Assembly (NCBI RefSeq): GCF_042850985.1
Contig: NZ_AP031415.1
Coordinates: 2,170,001 to 2,234,000, forward strand
Length of the DNA stretch: 64,000 nt
Reading direction: 5' to 3'
Origin: Allocoprobacillus sp002160865
GTDB lineage: Bacteria > Bacillota_I > Bacilli_A > Erysipelotrichales > Coprobacillaceae
In this document: one piece after another, positions 14,964 through 23,530 of the stretch
Position numbering within the stretch: the stretch's first letter is position 1
Layout: the number at the start of each line of letters is the position of its first letter
Translations under genes and position numbers: made by a program
Notes under the pieces: generated by a model
Database searches by the model: none
Told to the model about the DNA's origin: nothing
What the model saw: the letters and a program-made list of their open reading frames with translations, nothing else

Positions 14964-17410
14964 TCCACCTCATTTCTCTGTACGGGCGGTCTGGTATCAA
15001 AGGCGTGTAGCAGTTCTTCAAAAACTGGGTGTATCTGTACCACACCGACACGCCCGTATAAGTCCTGCAATAAGCATTGTCCGTTCTCCAAATCACGAAG
15101 CCGTTTCTGGTTGTTTTCATCGTCCTTGTCGATACCGAAAAATTCTAAGGTCTGTTTTATCTCGTTGATGTCAGTAGAACGGAAAGCGAATTTTAAGCCG
15201 ATATTGTTTTTCAGACTTTCCTTTGCCACGTCCCCAGAAGATTGTGTAACGAAATAAACACCTGCCTGCATAGCTCGTCCAGCACGAACCAGCTTGTTAG
15301 AGAGCGTTTCTCCTTGTGCCACATTTAAGAACGCCCACGCTTCGTCCAAATCGACAATCTTAAAAATACTTCTGTCCGAATGGATAAAATCAAGGGCAAA
15401 GGTACTAATCACAATCAGCATAGATACCGACAATAATTCAATAGTCGTGTATTCTTCAAAGGTCGTGTCCTTATCTGGCAGTACAAGGTCGGCTACTTGA
15501 ATGATATTGAGCTGGTTATCAAGGCTGATTGCATTTTCCACCGTACCGTCTGAAAACAGCAGATGTGCAAAGTCGTAGTCCGTGAAGCTGTCGATATGGT
15601 CTGCGATATTTCTTGATATGGGCGTATCTTCACGGCGTAGCTCGTCTATTACATGGAGCAAGCCCCGACTGTCGCTCTGGGTAACGGAACGAACCGCTTT
15701 TCGTAACACGGGGAATTTTTCGCCGTCCCTAGAGGAAATACCCGTAAGGAATGTCAAGATGTCGATTGCCAGACTTTCAGCGTCTTTTACATTCTTCATA
15801 ATCACGAATGGGTCAAGAAGTCCTGCATTGTCTTTATCGCTGGTAAGATTTACGATATTGATTTCATGGGCGATTTCTGGAAGTGTTTCTCTCCAGTTGC
15901 CACGCTCGGCTTTGGGGTCTAAAATGACTGCTTGACCGCCAAACAACACCGAATAATACACCAGAAGATTGTTGCAGAACGACTTTCCACCGCCAAGCGA
16001 ACCGACAAAAGCAGACGCTAAAGCGTTGGTAACTGTACCTTTTACGCCCTGCGAAGCTAAAGACGGTTGCAGGTACACATTTCTTCCCGTATCAACGGAA
16101 TAGCCCATATAGATACCCGTAGTTTCCCCTAACTGCTGGGTCGCTCCAAAGCCAAGCCCTGCCAAGAAGTCTGATTTTACATACTGCACATAGTCATTGA
16201 TATATCGCTTGCTGGCAGGTAAAAATTCAGAATGAAGCCCCAGCATATCCCCAGCAGGACGTACCAGCTTTACATTGAGGTCGTCGTAAAAGTCTTTGAC
16301 TTCATCACAACGGCGTTTCAGCTCGTCAAGATCGGGTGCAGACACCCGTATAACGTAGCTTAACTTATACATACTTTCTTTTGTCTGGTCTAAGTCCGTT
16401 TCCAGCTCGTCCACGCTGTCTAAAGCGTCCACCACATTTGAGCTGGTTTCACCTCCTGCTTGATAAGCGTGATTGTCAAGGTCTTTCAATTCCTTTTTCT
16501 TGTTGCGTACGGTTGTTAATGCTTTTCGGTTCTCCACGATTTCTACATTCATAGAAGTATCAACGGGGAATGTGAATTGCTGTTGCTGGAAATAGAAGAT
16601 TTCACTTGACGGAAAATCAAGCTCGCCGACAATCGCATTGACGGTAAAATAGGACACATAACTTTCCTTGTCCTCATGTTCCAAGCGTAAATACCGCTGG
16701 CTTTCTTCAATCACACACCTTGTCGGACGGATAAGGTCGTAGTATTTTATCAGCGTTTCTTTGTTCAATTTTTTTTTTGGTAGCTGGTACGCATAATCTT
16801 CATAAGCGATACCGTCCCTGCCGTAAAGATGTTCCATGAGATACCCAAAATCATTGATTTCCAAGCGACGCACCTTAAAGCGACGGGAGATTTTATTTTC
16901 CAGTAACTTTTCCATTTTCATGTAACGGTTGATTTCATCATTCGGCATGGAAACAAAATCATTCATCAGCGTATGGTTTACTTCATGGAGAAACTCTTTG
17001 AATGTCAGCCACGCCGATTTTTTGATGTTCTTCAGATTGAGCTGTTCTTCCGTAACCATGAGCTTAAAGCCAAGAAAAAAGCGGTAGTCCACTTGATTGT
17101 TCCCAATCATAGATACTAACGCTTCGGTCTGTTCGTCTATTTTCTGGTAGGCAACTTCCTTTAATTTTCCCGTTACCAGTTTCTTTGACTGCTCCTGCAT
17201 ACTTCGTATGGAGCTTTCTGTGGCAATCTGCAACGCATGAATTTTACCCTCACGGGACTGTGCGATTAGCTGTCGGAAACTGTCATGCACGATAAATTTC
17301 TGCTCTGCGGATAGAAAAGAATAGTTGTATGGTACCAGCTCATAATAGGCAAACACTTCATTGTCCTTGTTCCAGACAAGGTTATTGTCAATATATTTTA
17401 TCGGGAACAT
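14960..17410 (-). CDS. orf16: VirB4-like conjugation ATPase Orf16 (TcpF/ConE family, 816 aa)
   Basis: Motor ATPase of the type IV secretion system, on the cytoplasmic face of the membrane. The Walker A motif SLGGGKSFCNN lies at about residue 465-475 and the Walker B IFKIVDLDEAWAF at about 690-702. The AMQAGVYFVTQSSGD region follows and corresponds to the sensor/arginine-finger area of VirB4 ATPases. The N-terminal 400 residues match the substrate-binding half of the family. Length is as in Tn916 (815 aa). The start overlaps the 3' end of orf17 by 23 bases. Confidence 0.95.
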   Translation of the reverse strand: MFPIKYIDNNLVWNKDNEVFAYYELVPYNYSFLSAEQKFIVHDSFRQLIAQSREGKIHALQIATESSIRSMQEQSKKLVTGKLKEVAYQKIDEQTEALVSMIGNNQVDYRFFLGFKLMVTEEQLNLKNIKKSAWLTFKEFLHEVNHTLMNDFVSMPNDEINRYMKMEKLLENKISRRFKVRRLEINDFGYLMEHLYGRDGIAYEDYAYQLPKKKLNKETLIKYYDLIRPTRCVIEESQRYLRLEHEDKESYVSYFTVNAIVGELDFPSSEIFYFQQQQFTFPVDTSMNVEIVENRKALTTVRNKKKELKDLDNHAYQAGGETSSNVVDALDSVDELETDLDQTKESMYKLSYVIRVSAPDLDELKRRCDEVKDFYDDLNVKLVRPAGDMLGLHSEFLPASKRYINDYVQYVKSDFLAGLGFGATQQLGETTGIYMGYSVDTGRNVYLQPSLASQGVKGTVTNALASAFVGSLGGGKSFCNNLLVYYSVLFGGQAVILDPKAERGNWRETLPEIAHEINIVNLTSDKDNAGLLDPFVIMKNVKDAESLAIDILTFLTGISSRDGEKFPVLRKAVRSVTQSDSRGLLHVIDELRREDTPISRNIADHIDSFTDYDFAHLLFSDGTVENAISLDNQLNIIQVADLVLPDKDTTFEEYTTIELLSVSMLIVISTFALDFIHSDRSIFKIVDLDEAWAFLNVAQGETLSNKLVRAGRAMQAGVYFVTQSSGDVAKESLKNNIGLKFAFRSTDINEIKQTLEFFGIDKDDENNQKRLRDLENGQCLLQDLYGRVGVVQIHPVFEELLHAFDTRPPVQRNEVE

Positions 17411-17786
17411 AGTTCACACTCCTTACTGCCGTGATTGTTTCATTTAATATCTGCTTATGCAGTTTTACGGCTTTTCCTGCATAAGTGATTTTTGGTCGCA
17501 GGGCATAGGTTATCTGTGATTTCAAAAAGCTGTACGGCTTCTTTCCGTCAAAGGTTTTCTGCGACATGAACCAAGTGAGAGCAACGGGAATACCAAAGTA
17601 TTTGAGAAATGCTCCCTCAATCATGGAAAGTGGGGGAATATCCCCAAACAGAATGATGATAAATTCCGTAATCACAAACCATGTAATCTGTGTAAAAGTA
17701 ACGGGAAAGGGTAAGTTAAAGTCATTGATTGCATATAAGACTTTTTCCACGTTCCAGATACCCGTGTAGCTTTTAATCTTTTTCAA
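17388..17786 (-). CDS. orf17: conjugation membrane protein Orf17 (TcpE/ConD family, 132 aa)
   Basis: Small membrane protein required for transfer in TcpE/ConD systems. Two hydrophobic segments, about 30-48 (FTQITWFVITEFIIILFG) and 55-75, are followed by a basic cytoplasmic tail (about 80-132). Start ATG 17784-17786 follows a GAAAGGAGC ribosome site. It lies between ArdA and orf16, as in Tn916. A hairpin in the gap before it could act as an attenuator. Confidence 0.85.
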   Translation of the reverse strand: MKKIKSYTGIWNVEKVLYAINDFNLPFPVTFTQITWFVITEFIIILFGDIPPLSMIEGAFLKYFGIPVALTWFMSQKTFDGKKPYSFLKSQITYALRPKITYAGKAVKLHKQILNETITAVRSVNYVPDKIY

Positions 17787-17804
17787 GTTCTTTCAGCTCC
17801 TTTC

Positions 17805-17838
17805 AAAATAGAAAAGGACAGCCATTTTCAGACTGTCC
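17805..17838 (-). terminator. intra-operon hairpin/attenuator between ardA and orf17
   Basis: Stem GGACAG (17816-17821)/CTGTCC (17833-17838) with an 11-base loop, then TTTTCTATTTT on the minus strand. Placed so that it would reduce read-through from the early genes into the secretion genes. Confidence 0.6.
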
Positions 17839-17894
17839 CTTAAAAGAGAAATACGCTGTCAGTAGCAACAATGCTTGTCGCTGATCTTCCAGCG

Positions 17895-18398
17895 TTAATA
17901 TGGTATCTCGCACATACCTCGGCTTGTTTCAATAAAGCAACCGCCCATATCCAAATCTCGCCCGTAGGCTTCATAGTCAATGTAGTTCTGTAAGCTGGGT
18001 GGAATGTCGCCAAGTGCCTGCAATTCGTCTATGTAGTAGTAGGCAACGTCTGTCATGGTTTCACAGTCGGGATAATAATAAATATCGTCCTTGTGTTCCA
18101 CGACTTCTTCCAGCGTCCCGTAGTGGCTGATAAATTCGTCCAGACACTCTACGATATAGTCGGGAAGTTCCTCTATCATTTCATACATCTCATTGAGTTC
18201 TTCAATGGAAACATACTCGCCAATCGCAATGGGGAAGTTGTCGGTATCATGGATTGCGTATTCCTCATACTGTTCATTCAAGCCGATTTTTTCTTTTACA
18301 TCTTCCTCATCAATGGGAAACGTGAACCAAGCACCGACTAAATATCCCTCATTGTATTTGCCAAGATTAGCAATGTAAACCGCCATATCATCAATCAT
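17895..18398 (-). CDS. ardA: antirestriction protein ArdA (167 aa)
   Basis: DNA-mimic protein that blocks type I restriction enzymes during establishment of the ICE in a new host; Tn916 Orf18 is the best-studied member. The product is very acidic throughout (FPIDEEDVKEKIG, EELNEMYEMIEELPDY), and the ArdA C-terminal region with the MTDVAYYYIDE and YEAYGRDL stretches is complete. ATG 18396-18398 with GAGGTGG before it is chosen over a GTG at 18407. It follows a related gene by 17 bases. Confidence 0.92.
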   Translation of the reverse strand: MIDDMAVYIANLGKYNEGYLVGAWFTFPIDEEDVKEKIGLNEQYEEYAIHDTDNFPIAIGEYVSIEELNEMYEMIEELPDYIVECLDEFISHYGTLEEVVEHKDDIYYYPDCETMTDVAYYYIDELQALGDIPPSLQNYIDYEAYGRDLDMGGCFIETSRGMCEIPY

Positions 18399-18415
18399 AA
18401 CCACCACCTCATTTC

Positions 18416-18919
18416 CTACTCTGGCAGTTCAAAGATACCGTGTTCTGTTACTAAAAATTTCCCGTGTTCCTGCAAGTGAGAAGCATAGGCTTCAAAGTCA
18501 AAGTAATATTCTTGACAGTCCTCGGATAAATGCTTAAATGTCGGGTCGTTCATCAGCTTTTGCCTTGCAACATCTATCATGCTTTTGCAGTCAGGATAAA
18601 CCGTAATCACGTTCCTGCAAATATAAAGTGCTTCTAAATTGTCATATACGGTCAGAAGTGATACATATTCTTCCTGCATATCACTTGAAAGCTGGCGGTA
18701 CATAAAATCTAATTCGTTGAGCTGATACACGCTTGTATGTTCGTGAACTTCATCAGCATAAGGCAACACCTTTTCGATAATACAGTAATCCCCACTTTCT
18801 GCACCGATACCTAACTTTTCTTCAAACTCGGCAACATCTATCGGCAGGTCGAACCAGTATGATATTGTTTCTTCGTCAGTTGTTCCTCTCGTTTCCACCA
18901 GTACCCTTGTTTCCTGCAT
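18416..18919 (-). CDS. second ArdA-like antirestriction protein (167 aa)
   Basis: A paralogue of the ArdA encoded directly downstream. It shares the domain order and landmarks (SYWFDLPIDVAEFEEKLG, VYPDCKSMIDVARQK, YYFDFEAYASHLQEHG against YDYEAYGRDL in the neighbour), the same length and a strongly acidic composition. It overlaps the 3' end of the preceding small gene by 82 bases. If the assigned start (18919) is wrong, a shorter form is possible, but the RVLVETRG stretch looks like the first beta strand of the family and supports it. Two diverged copies may widen the range of restriction enzymes inhibited. Confidence 0.8.
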   Translation of the reverse strand: MQETRVLVETRGTTDEETISYWFDLPIDVAEFEEKLGIGAESGDYCIIEKVLPYADEVHEHTSVYQLNELDFMYRQLSSDMQEEYVSLLTVYDNLEALYICRNVITVYPDCKSMIDVARQKLMNDPTFKHLSEDCQEYYFDFEAYASHLQEHGKFLVTEHGIFELPE

Positions 18920-19134
18920 TGTTCCTCACGTCCTTTCTGTTGGTTCATCACATCTTTTAAGTTCTGGTATGAGATACCAAACACATATTTAGAAAAATCT
19001 TCTAACTGTCTTTCTTCATAGTCGGCAGGGTTCAGCCGTTTCATTTCATGCCACACCTTACGCTTGTAAGAGGGCAGGTCGGAAATGTATTCACAGCCGA
19101 CTTTTGCCTGCATATCCTTAAAAATATCGTTCAT
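18838..19134 (-). CDS. small conserved ICE protein of unknown function (98 aa)
   Basis: Starts at ATG 19132-19134 with GGAGTGATGAA directly before it. The first 65 residues (MQAKVGCEYISDLPSYKRKV...) look like a genuine mixed alpha-helical protein. The last 28 residues, overlapping the second ArdA-like gene, are low quality (many Lys/Gln/Arg), so the frame may have been extended past its original end. I do not recognise a domain. It is the first conserved gene after cargo cassette A. Confidence 0.6.
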   Translation of the reverse strand: MNDIFKDMQAKVGCEYISDLPSYKRKVWHEMKRLNPADYEERQLEDFSKYVFGISYQNLKDVMNQQKGREEQCRKQGYWWKREEQLTKKQYHTGSTCR

Positions 19135-19158
19135 TTCATCACTCCAATCTGAAATTTA

Positions 19159-19195
19159 GGTATGAAAAAAGCAGTCAATCCTAAGACTAACTGCT
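19159..19195 (-). terminator. terminator of cargo cassette A (37-bp block, copy 1)
   Basis: Hairpin arms at 19185-19194 and 19171-19180 (10 bp with two G-T pairs), then T6 on the minus strand. The whole 37-base block is identical to 23531-23567. Confidence 0.85.
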
Positions 19196-19222
19196 TTGTG
19201 TGTATGGATATGAAATTGTTTA

Positions 19223-19849
19223 TCAGACATATTGTTTGAAAAATACATTTAACTTTTGCCCTAGTAGTGTTGGGTTATCTGTATTTACTTCATGTCCTGC
19301 ATTTTCAATAATAGCTATTTCTGCGTTTTCTATCTGTTGTTGCAATTCTAAAGAAGCTTTTTTATTTATCTTATCCTTATCGCCACAGACAACAAGTACC
19401 GAACATGATATTTTTTTCAGTTCATGTTTAAAATTAAGTTCTGTCATAGATTTGCATAGATTGATAAAATCTGTTTTCTGAAAACCCATTTTTTCAAATG
19501 CTGAACAAGGCATAATACGGAATATCAGATTTTGCATTTTTAACAGATACTTTGGCATTTCATATTGTGTGCCTATTAACACTAATGAGTTCATTTTTTC
19601 TGGGTGTTCTATCGCATACTGCATAGCAAGAATACCACCTAAAGAAAGTCCACAAATATTTAGCGGTTCTTCAAACTGTTCACAGTATGTTTCCAATGTC
19701 CGATACAATGTATCATAACATGGTATTTTTCCAAAAAGCCAATCTGATAAATTAGGGCATAAAACTTCAAAATCATCATTGAATACTTTTACGGTATCAC
19801 TCCAACTTTCAGAAGATTGTCCCAAACCGTGAAGCATTATATATTTCAT
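19223..19849 (-). CDS. alpha/beta hydrolase, ICE cargo (208 aa)
   Basis: Serine hydrolase fold: oxyanion-hole motif LHGLGQ at residues 7-12, nucleophile elbow GLSLGG at about 70-75, acid in CGDKDKIN at about 153-160 and the catalytic His in ENAGHEVN at about 183. The substrate is not deducible. It is not part of the usual Tn916 backbone and sits between the TcpD-like gene and the orf18-region genes. It has its own promoter (19884-19912) and its own terminator (19159-19195), so it is a self-contained passenger. Confidence 0.85.
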   Translation of the reverse strand: MKYIMLHGLGQSSESWSDTVKVFNDDFEVLCPNLSDWLFGKIPCYDTLYRTLETYCEQFEEPLNICGLSLGGILAMQYAIEHPEKMNSLVLIGTQYEMPKYLLKMQNLIFRIMPCSAFEKMGFQKTDFINLCKSMTELNFKHELKKISCSVLVVCGDKDKINKKASLELQQQIENAEIAIIENAGHEVNTDNPTLLGQKLNVFFKQYV

Positions 19850-19883
19850 TCCATCACTCCTAGATACTGTGTTTCATATCCAC

Positions 19884-19912
19884 ATTATAACATTCGCATA
19901 TCAGCACCACAA
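19884..19912 (-). promoter_or_regulatory. promoter of cargo cassette A
   Basis: Minus-strand TTGTGG (19907-19912) and TATAAT (19884-19889), spacer 17, followed by GTGGATATGAAA. Very similar to the promoter at 24125-24153. Confidence 0.75.
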
Positions 19913-19919
19913 TAAAATT

Positions 19920-20141
19920 TTATGCACCGATAATCTTATTGAACAGCTCTAACAATACATCTTTCACACCGCCAGCGTTGAATACCAAACCGACAGCAAT
20001 CAAGGCAACTACCAAGAAGCCGATAAGTTTTGAAAACTCACGCTTGAACCCTAAGTAGATACCGATAACCACAATCGCCATAAGCACTAAGCTCTGTGCG
20101 TTTGATAAAAACCATTGATACAAATTTTGTCCGAAATTCAT
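19920..20141 (-). CDS. small conjugation membrane protein, TcpD/Orf19-like (73 aa)
   Basis: Two hydrophobic helices, about residues 15-31 (AQSLVLMAIVVIGIYLG) and 37-55 (LIGFLVVALIAVGLVFN), with a basic turn between them (FKREFSK). Same size and layout as Tn916 Orf19 and the TcpD family. The ATG follows the stop of the upstream small gene with no gap (TAA-ATG), indicating coupling. Confidence 0.8.
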   Translation of the reverse strand: MNFGQNLYQWFLSNAQSLVLMAIVVIGIYLGFKREFSKLIGFLVVALIAVGLVFNAGGVKDVLLELFNKIIGA

Positions 20142-20276
20142 TTAATTGTCCTCACTTTCTTCTAATTGTTTCATTTCATAGTCAGCTTCTTTGCCGACAT
20201 TCAAAATACACATCAAGACTACGCCGATACCCATTCCCATAGATACCAGCAGGAAATCTTTTAATAATACCCACAT
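20142..20276 (-). CDS. 44-aa membrane protein, DUF3789-like
   Basis: MWVLLKDFLLVSMGMGIGVV..., a single hydrophobic helix over residues 3-25 followed by an acidic cytoplasmic tail ending KQLEESEDN. Ribosome site AGGAGTGATAAAAA lies before ATG 20274-20276. Placed between the relaxase and the TcpD-like gene, as similar mini-proteins are in Tn916 relatives. Too short for most ORF callers. Confidence 0.75.
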   Translation of the reverse strand: MWVLLKDFLLVSMGMGIGVVLMCILNVGKEADYEMKQLEESEDN

Positions 20277-20288
20277 TTTTTATCACTC

Positions 20289-21485
20289 CTAACTTTCCAC
20301 CAAATCTTTTGCAGGGGTCGTCTGCTGTTTGATTATCATTTTATGCTTTTCTGTGAGCTTTGCCTGCTGTTCGATTGTTTCCATGTAGTCTGTACCGTTT
20401 CCTTTATCAATCTTTTTCAGCATTTTCAAGGTTGGTGCTACCTGCCTTTGTACCCAACGCAATGTGCGGTCTAAGGTGTAAGGCTCTGGCTTTGTCGTCA
20501 GCTTCAAGCTCTGTCTGTTATCGCCAATAAACCAAGCCCAGCGGTCATTGAGTTTCCATTCATTTTTTCGCTTGTCGGGTTCTTCATCAACAAACCGTAC
20601 ATACTGGTTGATGATAGAAAAGGCGGTCTGCTCTGCGTCATAATAGGTCAGCAAATCTCGTACTGCATAATAGGCACGTTCATTTCTAAGCCGTATCTCA
20701 AAACGGTTGATAATGTCGGCTTCTTCAAGCGGTGTCCCTAACTTGACGTACTGCTCATAGTCCTTTTCATAGATACAAAAATACACATCTGATTTCAGCG
20801 AACCAAGATAAAGGGTGCGTCCCATATATTCTCTGTCGTCCTCTCTATGCTTGATAAGCTCGCCCGACTGGTAAAACTTATAACTTCTGGACTTTCCGAT
20901 ATATTCCCGTTTTCTGCATTTTTCCGCAAGCTCTGGAATATCCAAAATGCCCGTATGGTCGTTGATAGCAAGGTCGATACGCTTCATCACGCCACCGTCT
21001 ACGAGTGCGTCCATGAGAAAGTCATACCAGCTTCTTTGCTGTGCCAGCAGGTAACTTTCAAACTGCCTGCAACCACGCCCCTTTAACTCTAAAAGGACAC
21101 CTTTTTCTTCGTCAGCCGACGTATAGATAAAGATGTCCCCTAAAGAGTAATGCTCCGTATAACTGTAATGTCCATAATCTTCATGGAGCATATAGTTGAT
21201 ATTCAGTTTTAATATGTCTTTGATGATATGCTGTATATCCAGCGTGGGAAAACGAATTTTCACATAATCAAACAGCATGGTAAGCGGTGCTTCTGGATTG
21301 AACCTTGCCAGTTCTTTATGCAGAGTTTCCAAAAGCTCCTTTGACGGCTTCATTTTTCCGCTTTCTATCTTATTGAGATATTCTCTTGTGATACCAGAAG
21401 CCACCGCCAGCCTGCCTTGTGAGATACCGTAAGCAATCCGTTTCTCCCGTAATTCTTTTATCCATTGTTCTTCATTCAGAACCAT
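20289..21485 (-). CDS. orf20: relaxase MobT / Orf20 (398 aa)
   Basis: Nicks oriT and pilots the transferred strand; MobT enzymes are related to rolling-circle Rep_trans initiators. An N-terminal HTH_3 domain (residues about 8-62, YGISQGRLAVASGITREYLN) is followed by the Rep_trans core (about 90-330). The core carries the metal-site region MKRIDLAINDHTGILD and the YEKDYEQYVKLG stretch with the candidate catalytic tyrosines. Length is close to Tn916 Orf20. The oriT core lies about 120 bases upstream of the start. Confidence 0.93.
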   Translation of the reverse strand: MVLNEEQWIKELREKRIAYGISQGRLAVASGITREYLNKIESGKMKPSKELLETLHKELARFNPEAPLTMLFDYVKIRFPTLDIQHIIKDILKLNINYMLHEDYGHYSYTEHYSLGDIFIYTSADEEKGVLLELKGRGCRQFESYLLAQQRSWYDFLMDALVDGGVMKRIDLAINDHTGILDIPELAEKCRKREYIGKSRSYKFYQSGELIKHREDDREYMGRTLYLGSLKSDVYFCIYEKDYEQYVKLGTPLEEADIINRFEIRLRNERAYYAVRDLLTYYDAEQTAFSIINQYVRFVDEEPDKRKNEWKLNDRWAWFIGDNRQSLKLTTKPEPYTLDRTLRWVQRQVAPTLKMLKKIDKGNGTDYMETIEQQAKLTEKHKMIIKQQTTPAKDLVES

Positions 21486-21503
21486 ACCCCCAATCTGTAA
21501 AGT

Positions 21504-21528
21504 GTGAAGTTTTTTTAGGCGACTTCAC
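21504..21528 (-). repeat. hairpin between oriT and the relaxase gene
   Basis: GTGAAGT (21504-21510)/ACTTCAC (21522-21528) with an A/T-rich loop, 19 bases before the orf20 start. Could hide the orf20 ribosome site or be a single-strand origin-like structure; role not established. Confidence 0.4.
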
Positions 21529-21605
21529 AGCCGATTTTTGCTAGGAAACCATGCCAGAAGCCTTATGTTTCCTATGTTTTTTGTCTATTGTCTATTTGCA
21601 AACGT

Positions 21606-21630
21606 ACCCCTCTGTTAGATACCGAGGGGT
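21606..21630 (-). other. oriT: oriT core (origin of transfer)
   Basis: On the minus strand ACCCCTC, then GGTATCTAACA, then GAGGGGT: a 7-bp inverted repeat (21606-21612 and 21624-21630) flanking GTATCTAACA. This is the layout of the Tn916 and ICEBs1 oriT sites, where a CCCC/GGGG repeat brackets a CTAACA box next to the nick. Its position between orf21 and orf20 also matches Tn916. A GC-rich hairpin (GCGGACGGG/CCCGTCCGC, 21638-21661) lies beside it. Confidence 0.85.
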
Positions 21631-21634
21631 TTTA

Positions 21635-22126
21635 TCAGCGGACGGGACAAGCCCCGTCCGCCAAGAACGGAACTTGCGGTTGAGAACCGCAAAACCCGTC
21701 CTTGTCGTCCGTGTCTGTGTCCTGCTGTGAACCTTGTATGCCCTCATAGATAACCGCAAAATCTATTCTTTCATCTGAAAGTGCTTCTTTCATTTCTTCA
21801 GACAGCCCTTTAAGAAATACATTACATTGCAGACAAGCCTTATCTAAAACTCGAAATCGAAAATAGATTATCCTGCTTTCAACGCAATGTCTACTTTCCA
21901 ACCTCATTCTAAACTTATGAGGAATGTTGATTTTTTCACGAATAACATCATCAATGATTTTATCTATCCTTGAATGAAATCGCAGATTTGGATTGACAGA
22001 ATAATCTAAAAAACAATCTAACATATATTTCCTGCAATCCGTTGTAAAAATATCTGTATTCAAGCACAAACAGAGGTAGTTTTTCTCTGTGGGTGCGTGA
22101 TAAACATTTAATGTGTCCTTATTCAA
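21635..22126 (-). CDS. conserved ICE protein between orf21 and oriT (163 aa), function unknown
   Basis: Starts with TTG at 22124-22126, inside the end of orf21 (8-base overlap), with GGAAG upstream. The product begins MNKDTLNVYHAPTEKNYLCL and is soluble, with several cysteines. Its last 45 residues run through the GC-rich hairpins next to oriT (GSQPQVPFLADGACPVR), so that part of the protein is shaped by DNA structure rather than by protein selection and may not be conserved. I recognise no domain. It could be a small accessory to the transfer initiation complex, from position only. Confidence 0.5.
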   Translation of the reverse strand: MNKDTLNVYHAPTEKNYLCLCLNTDIFTTDCRKYMLDCFLDYSVNPNLRFHSRIDKIIDDVIREKINIPHKFRMRLESRHCVESRIIYFRFRVLDKACLQCNVFLKGLSEEMKEALSDERIDFAVIYEGIQGSQQDTDTDDKDGFCGSQPQVPFLADGACPVR

Positions 22127-23510
22127 TCACATCTTCCTTTCCTTGTTGTTCTGGCATGACTTGTCTTTCTTGTGCAAGCCTGCCGATTGTTTGTAAAAAA
22201 TCATGTCCTTTGGGGACTAAAGGCGTGTAAAATTCGCTTATCACGCTTGTTCCCATATCACAATAGCCACGCCCCTTGATACGCTTCTGGAAAAACTGCT
22301 TTTTCACATCTGAACCGAACAGCATACCGTAACCTAATTCGCTGATACGCCCAAGTCCCACACGGAAATTGAAGTTATCTCTGATACCGTCAGAGAAATA
22401 CTTTGCGTCTGGACGCTGGCAGGCAACGATAAGGAAATAACCTGCTTGTCGTCCTAACATAACGATTTTCTTTAACTGGCTAAGCAAGCCCACGCTTTCC
22501 TTTGTCCCCAGCATTTCAAAAAATGCCACATATTCATCAAAGATAAGAAAGCAGGGTGGCAGTCCCAGATAGGCGTAGTTTTCGCCCGTCTTATAGTTCG
22601 GGTGTTGCTTCATTTCCTCACTTCGCTGTACCATTCCCTCATAAAAGGCATTGACACAATCAATCATTTCTTCTTTGGTGTGATACACATTTCCCATAAC
22701 TGTCCCTAAGTCTGCAAGGTCAGCGTTCTTCGGGTCTAAGATGTAAAGGACAGCGTTGGTATGCAGTAAGGCTTCAATAAGCGTCAGCAGAAAATAAGTT
22801 TTACCGCCACCCGTTCCACCAGCAATCAGAGCGTGAGGGAGTGCGTCATATTCCCAGACAAGATTTTTCATCAGTTTCAGACAGCCGTTTTCTGCCCGTA
22901 CTTCATCAATGGTAATGCGGTTCGCTATCATATCATAAAGCAGGGTATATTCAATATAGCCGTCATGCAGGGTCTTGTCGGTCAGCTCACAATATAAGCC
23001 ACTTTCCAATTTATCCTCTAACCGTAAAAGCTGGTCTTGATATTTTCCCAGCGTAATTTCACAGCGGATATGAAGCAGTCCCTTTTCCATTTGATAATAA
23101 ATCTTTGGAAACCAGACGATTTTTTCCCTTGATCTGCTTTGCAGGTCAGTAAAAAAACCGCTGTCTTGTACGGTATCGGCTTCATACCACTTATTTTCCA
23201 GTACCATTCTTGCCAGCTTTTGACGGTGCAGGAGCTTCTTGAAACTATCGTAACAGAAGTGGTAATACAGAAAAACGACCAATGCACAAACACCAGTCGC
23301 TATCAGTATAGTTATGAAGTTGTAAGGGGAAAGCGTCAAGCCGTTCTCTAACAAGCTGAAATGTTCCCAATCAGTACGCATGAGCTGTTTGATATTCAGT
23401 AGCAGGAGAACCGCCACGAATACAAACAGAAGCGTTCCTATGGAAAAGTGGTAGACAAGGTGCTTGTCGCTGGCTCTGATACGGTGTCCTTTGTTAAAAA
23501 TCTTTTGCAT
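22119..23510 (-). CDS. orf21: coupling protein Orf21 (TcpA/ConQ, FtsK-HerA ATPase, 463 aa)
   Basis: Delivers the relaxosome to the conjugation channel. Two transmembrane helices at about 24-44 and 66-86, then an FtsK/SpoIIIE motor domain with Walker A GGTGGGKTYF at about 228-237, Walker B PCFLIFDEYVAFF at about 310-322, and QRPDAKYF after it. Size equals Tn916 Orf21 (461 aa). The ribosome site AAAGGAGTGATTGA lies immediately downstream of cassette B's terminator, so it is separated from the orf22 gene by cargo. Confidence 0.94.
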   Translation of the reverse strand: MQKIFNKGHRIRASDKHLVYHFSIGTLLFVFVAVLLLLNIKQLMRTDWEHFSLLENGLTLSPYNFITILIATGVCALVVFLYYHFCYDSFKKLLHRQKLARMVLENKWYEADTVQDSGFFTDLQSRSREKIVWFPKIYYQMEKGLLHIRCEITLGKYQDQLLRLEDKLESGLYCELTDKTLHDGYIEYTLLYDMIANRITIDEVRAENGCLKLMKNLVWEYDALPHALIAGGTGGGKTYFLLTLIEALLHTNAVLYILDPKNADLADLGTVMGNVYHTKEEMIDCVNAFYEGMVQRSEEMKQHPNYKTGENYAYLGLPPCFLIFDEYVAFFEMLGTKESVGLLSQLKKIVMLGRQAGYFLIVACQRPDAKYFSDGIRDNFNFRVGLGRISELGYGMLFGSDVKKQFFQKRIKGRGYCDMGTSVISEFYTPLVPKGHDFLQTIGRLAQERQVMPEQQGKEDVIE

Positions 23511-23530
23511 AAATCAATCACTCCTTTCTG

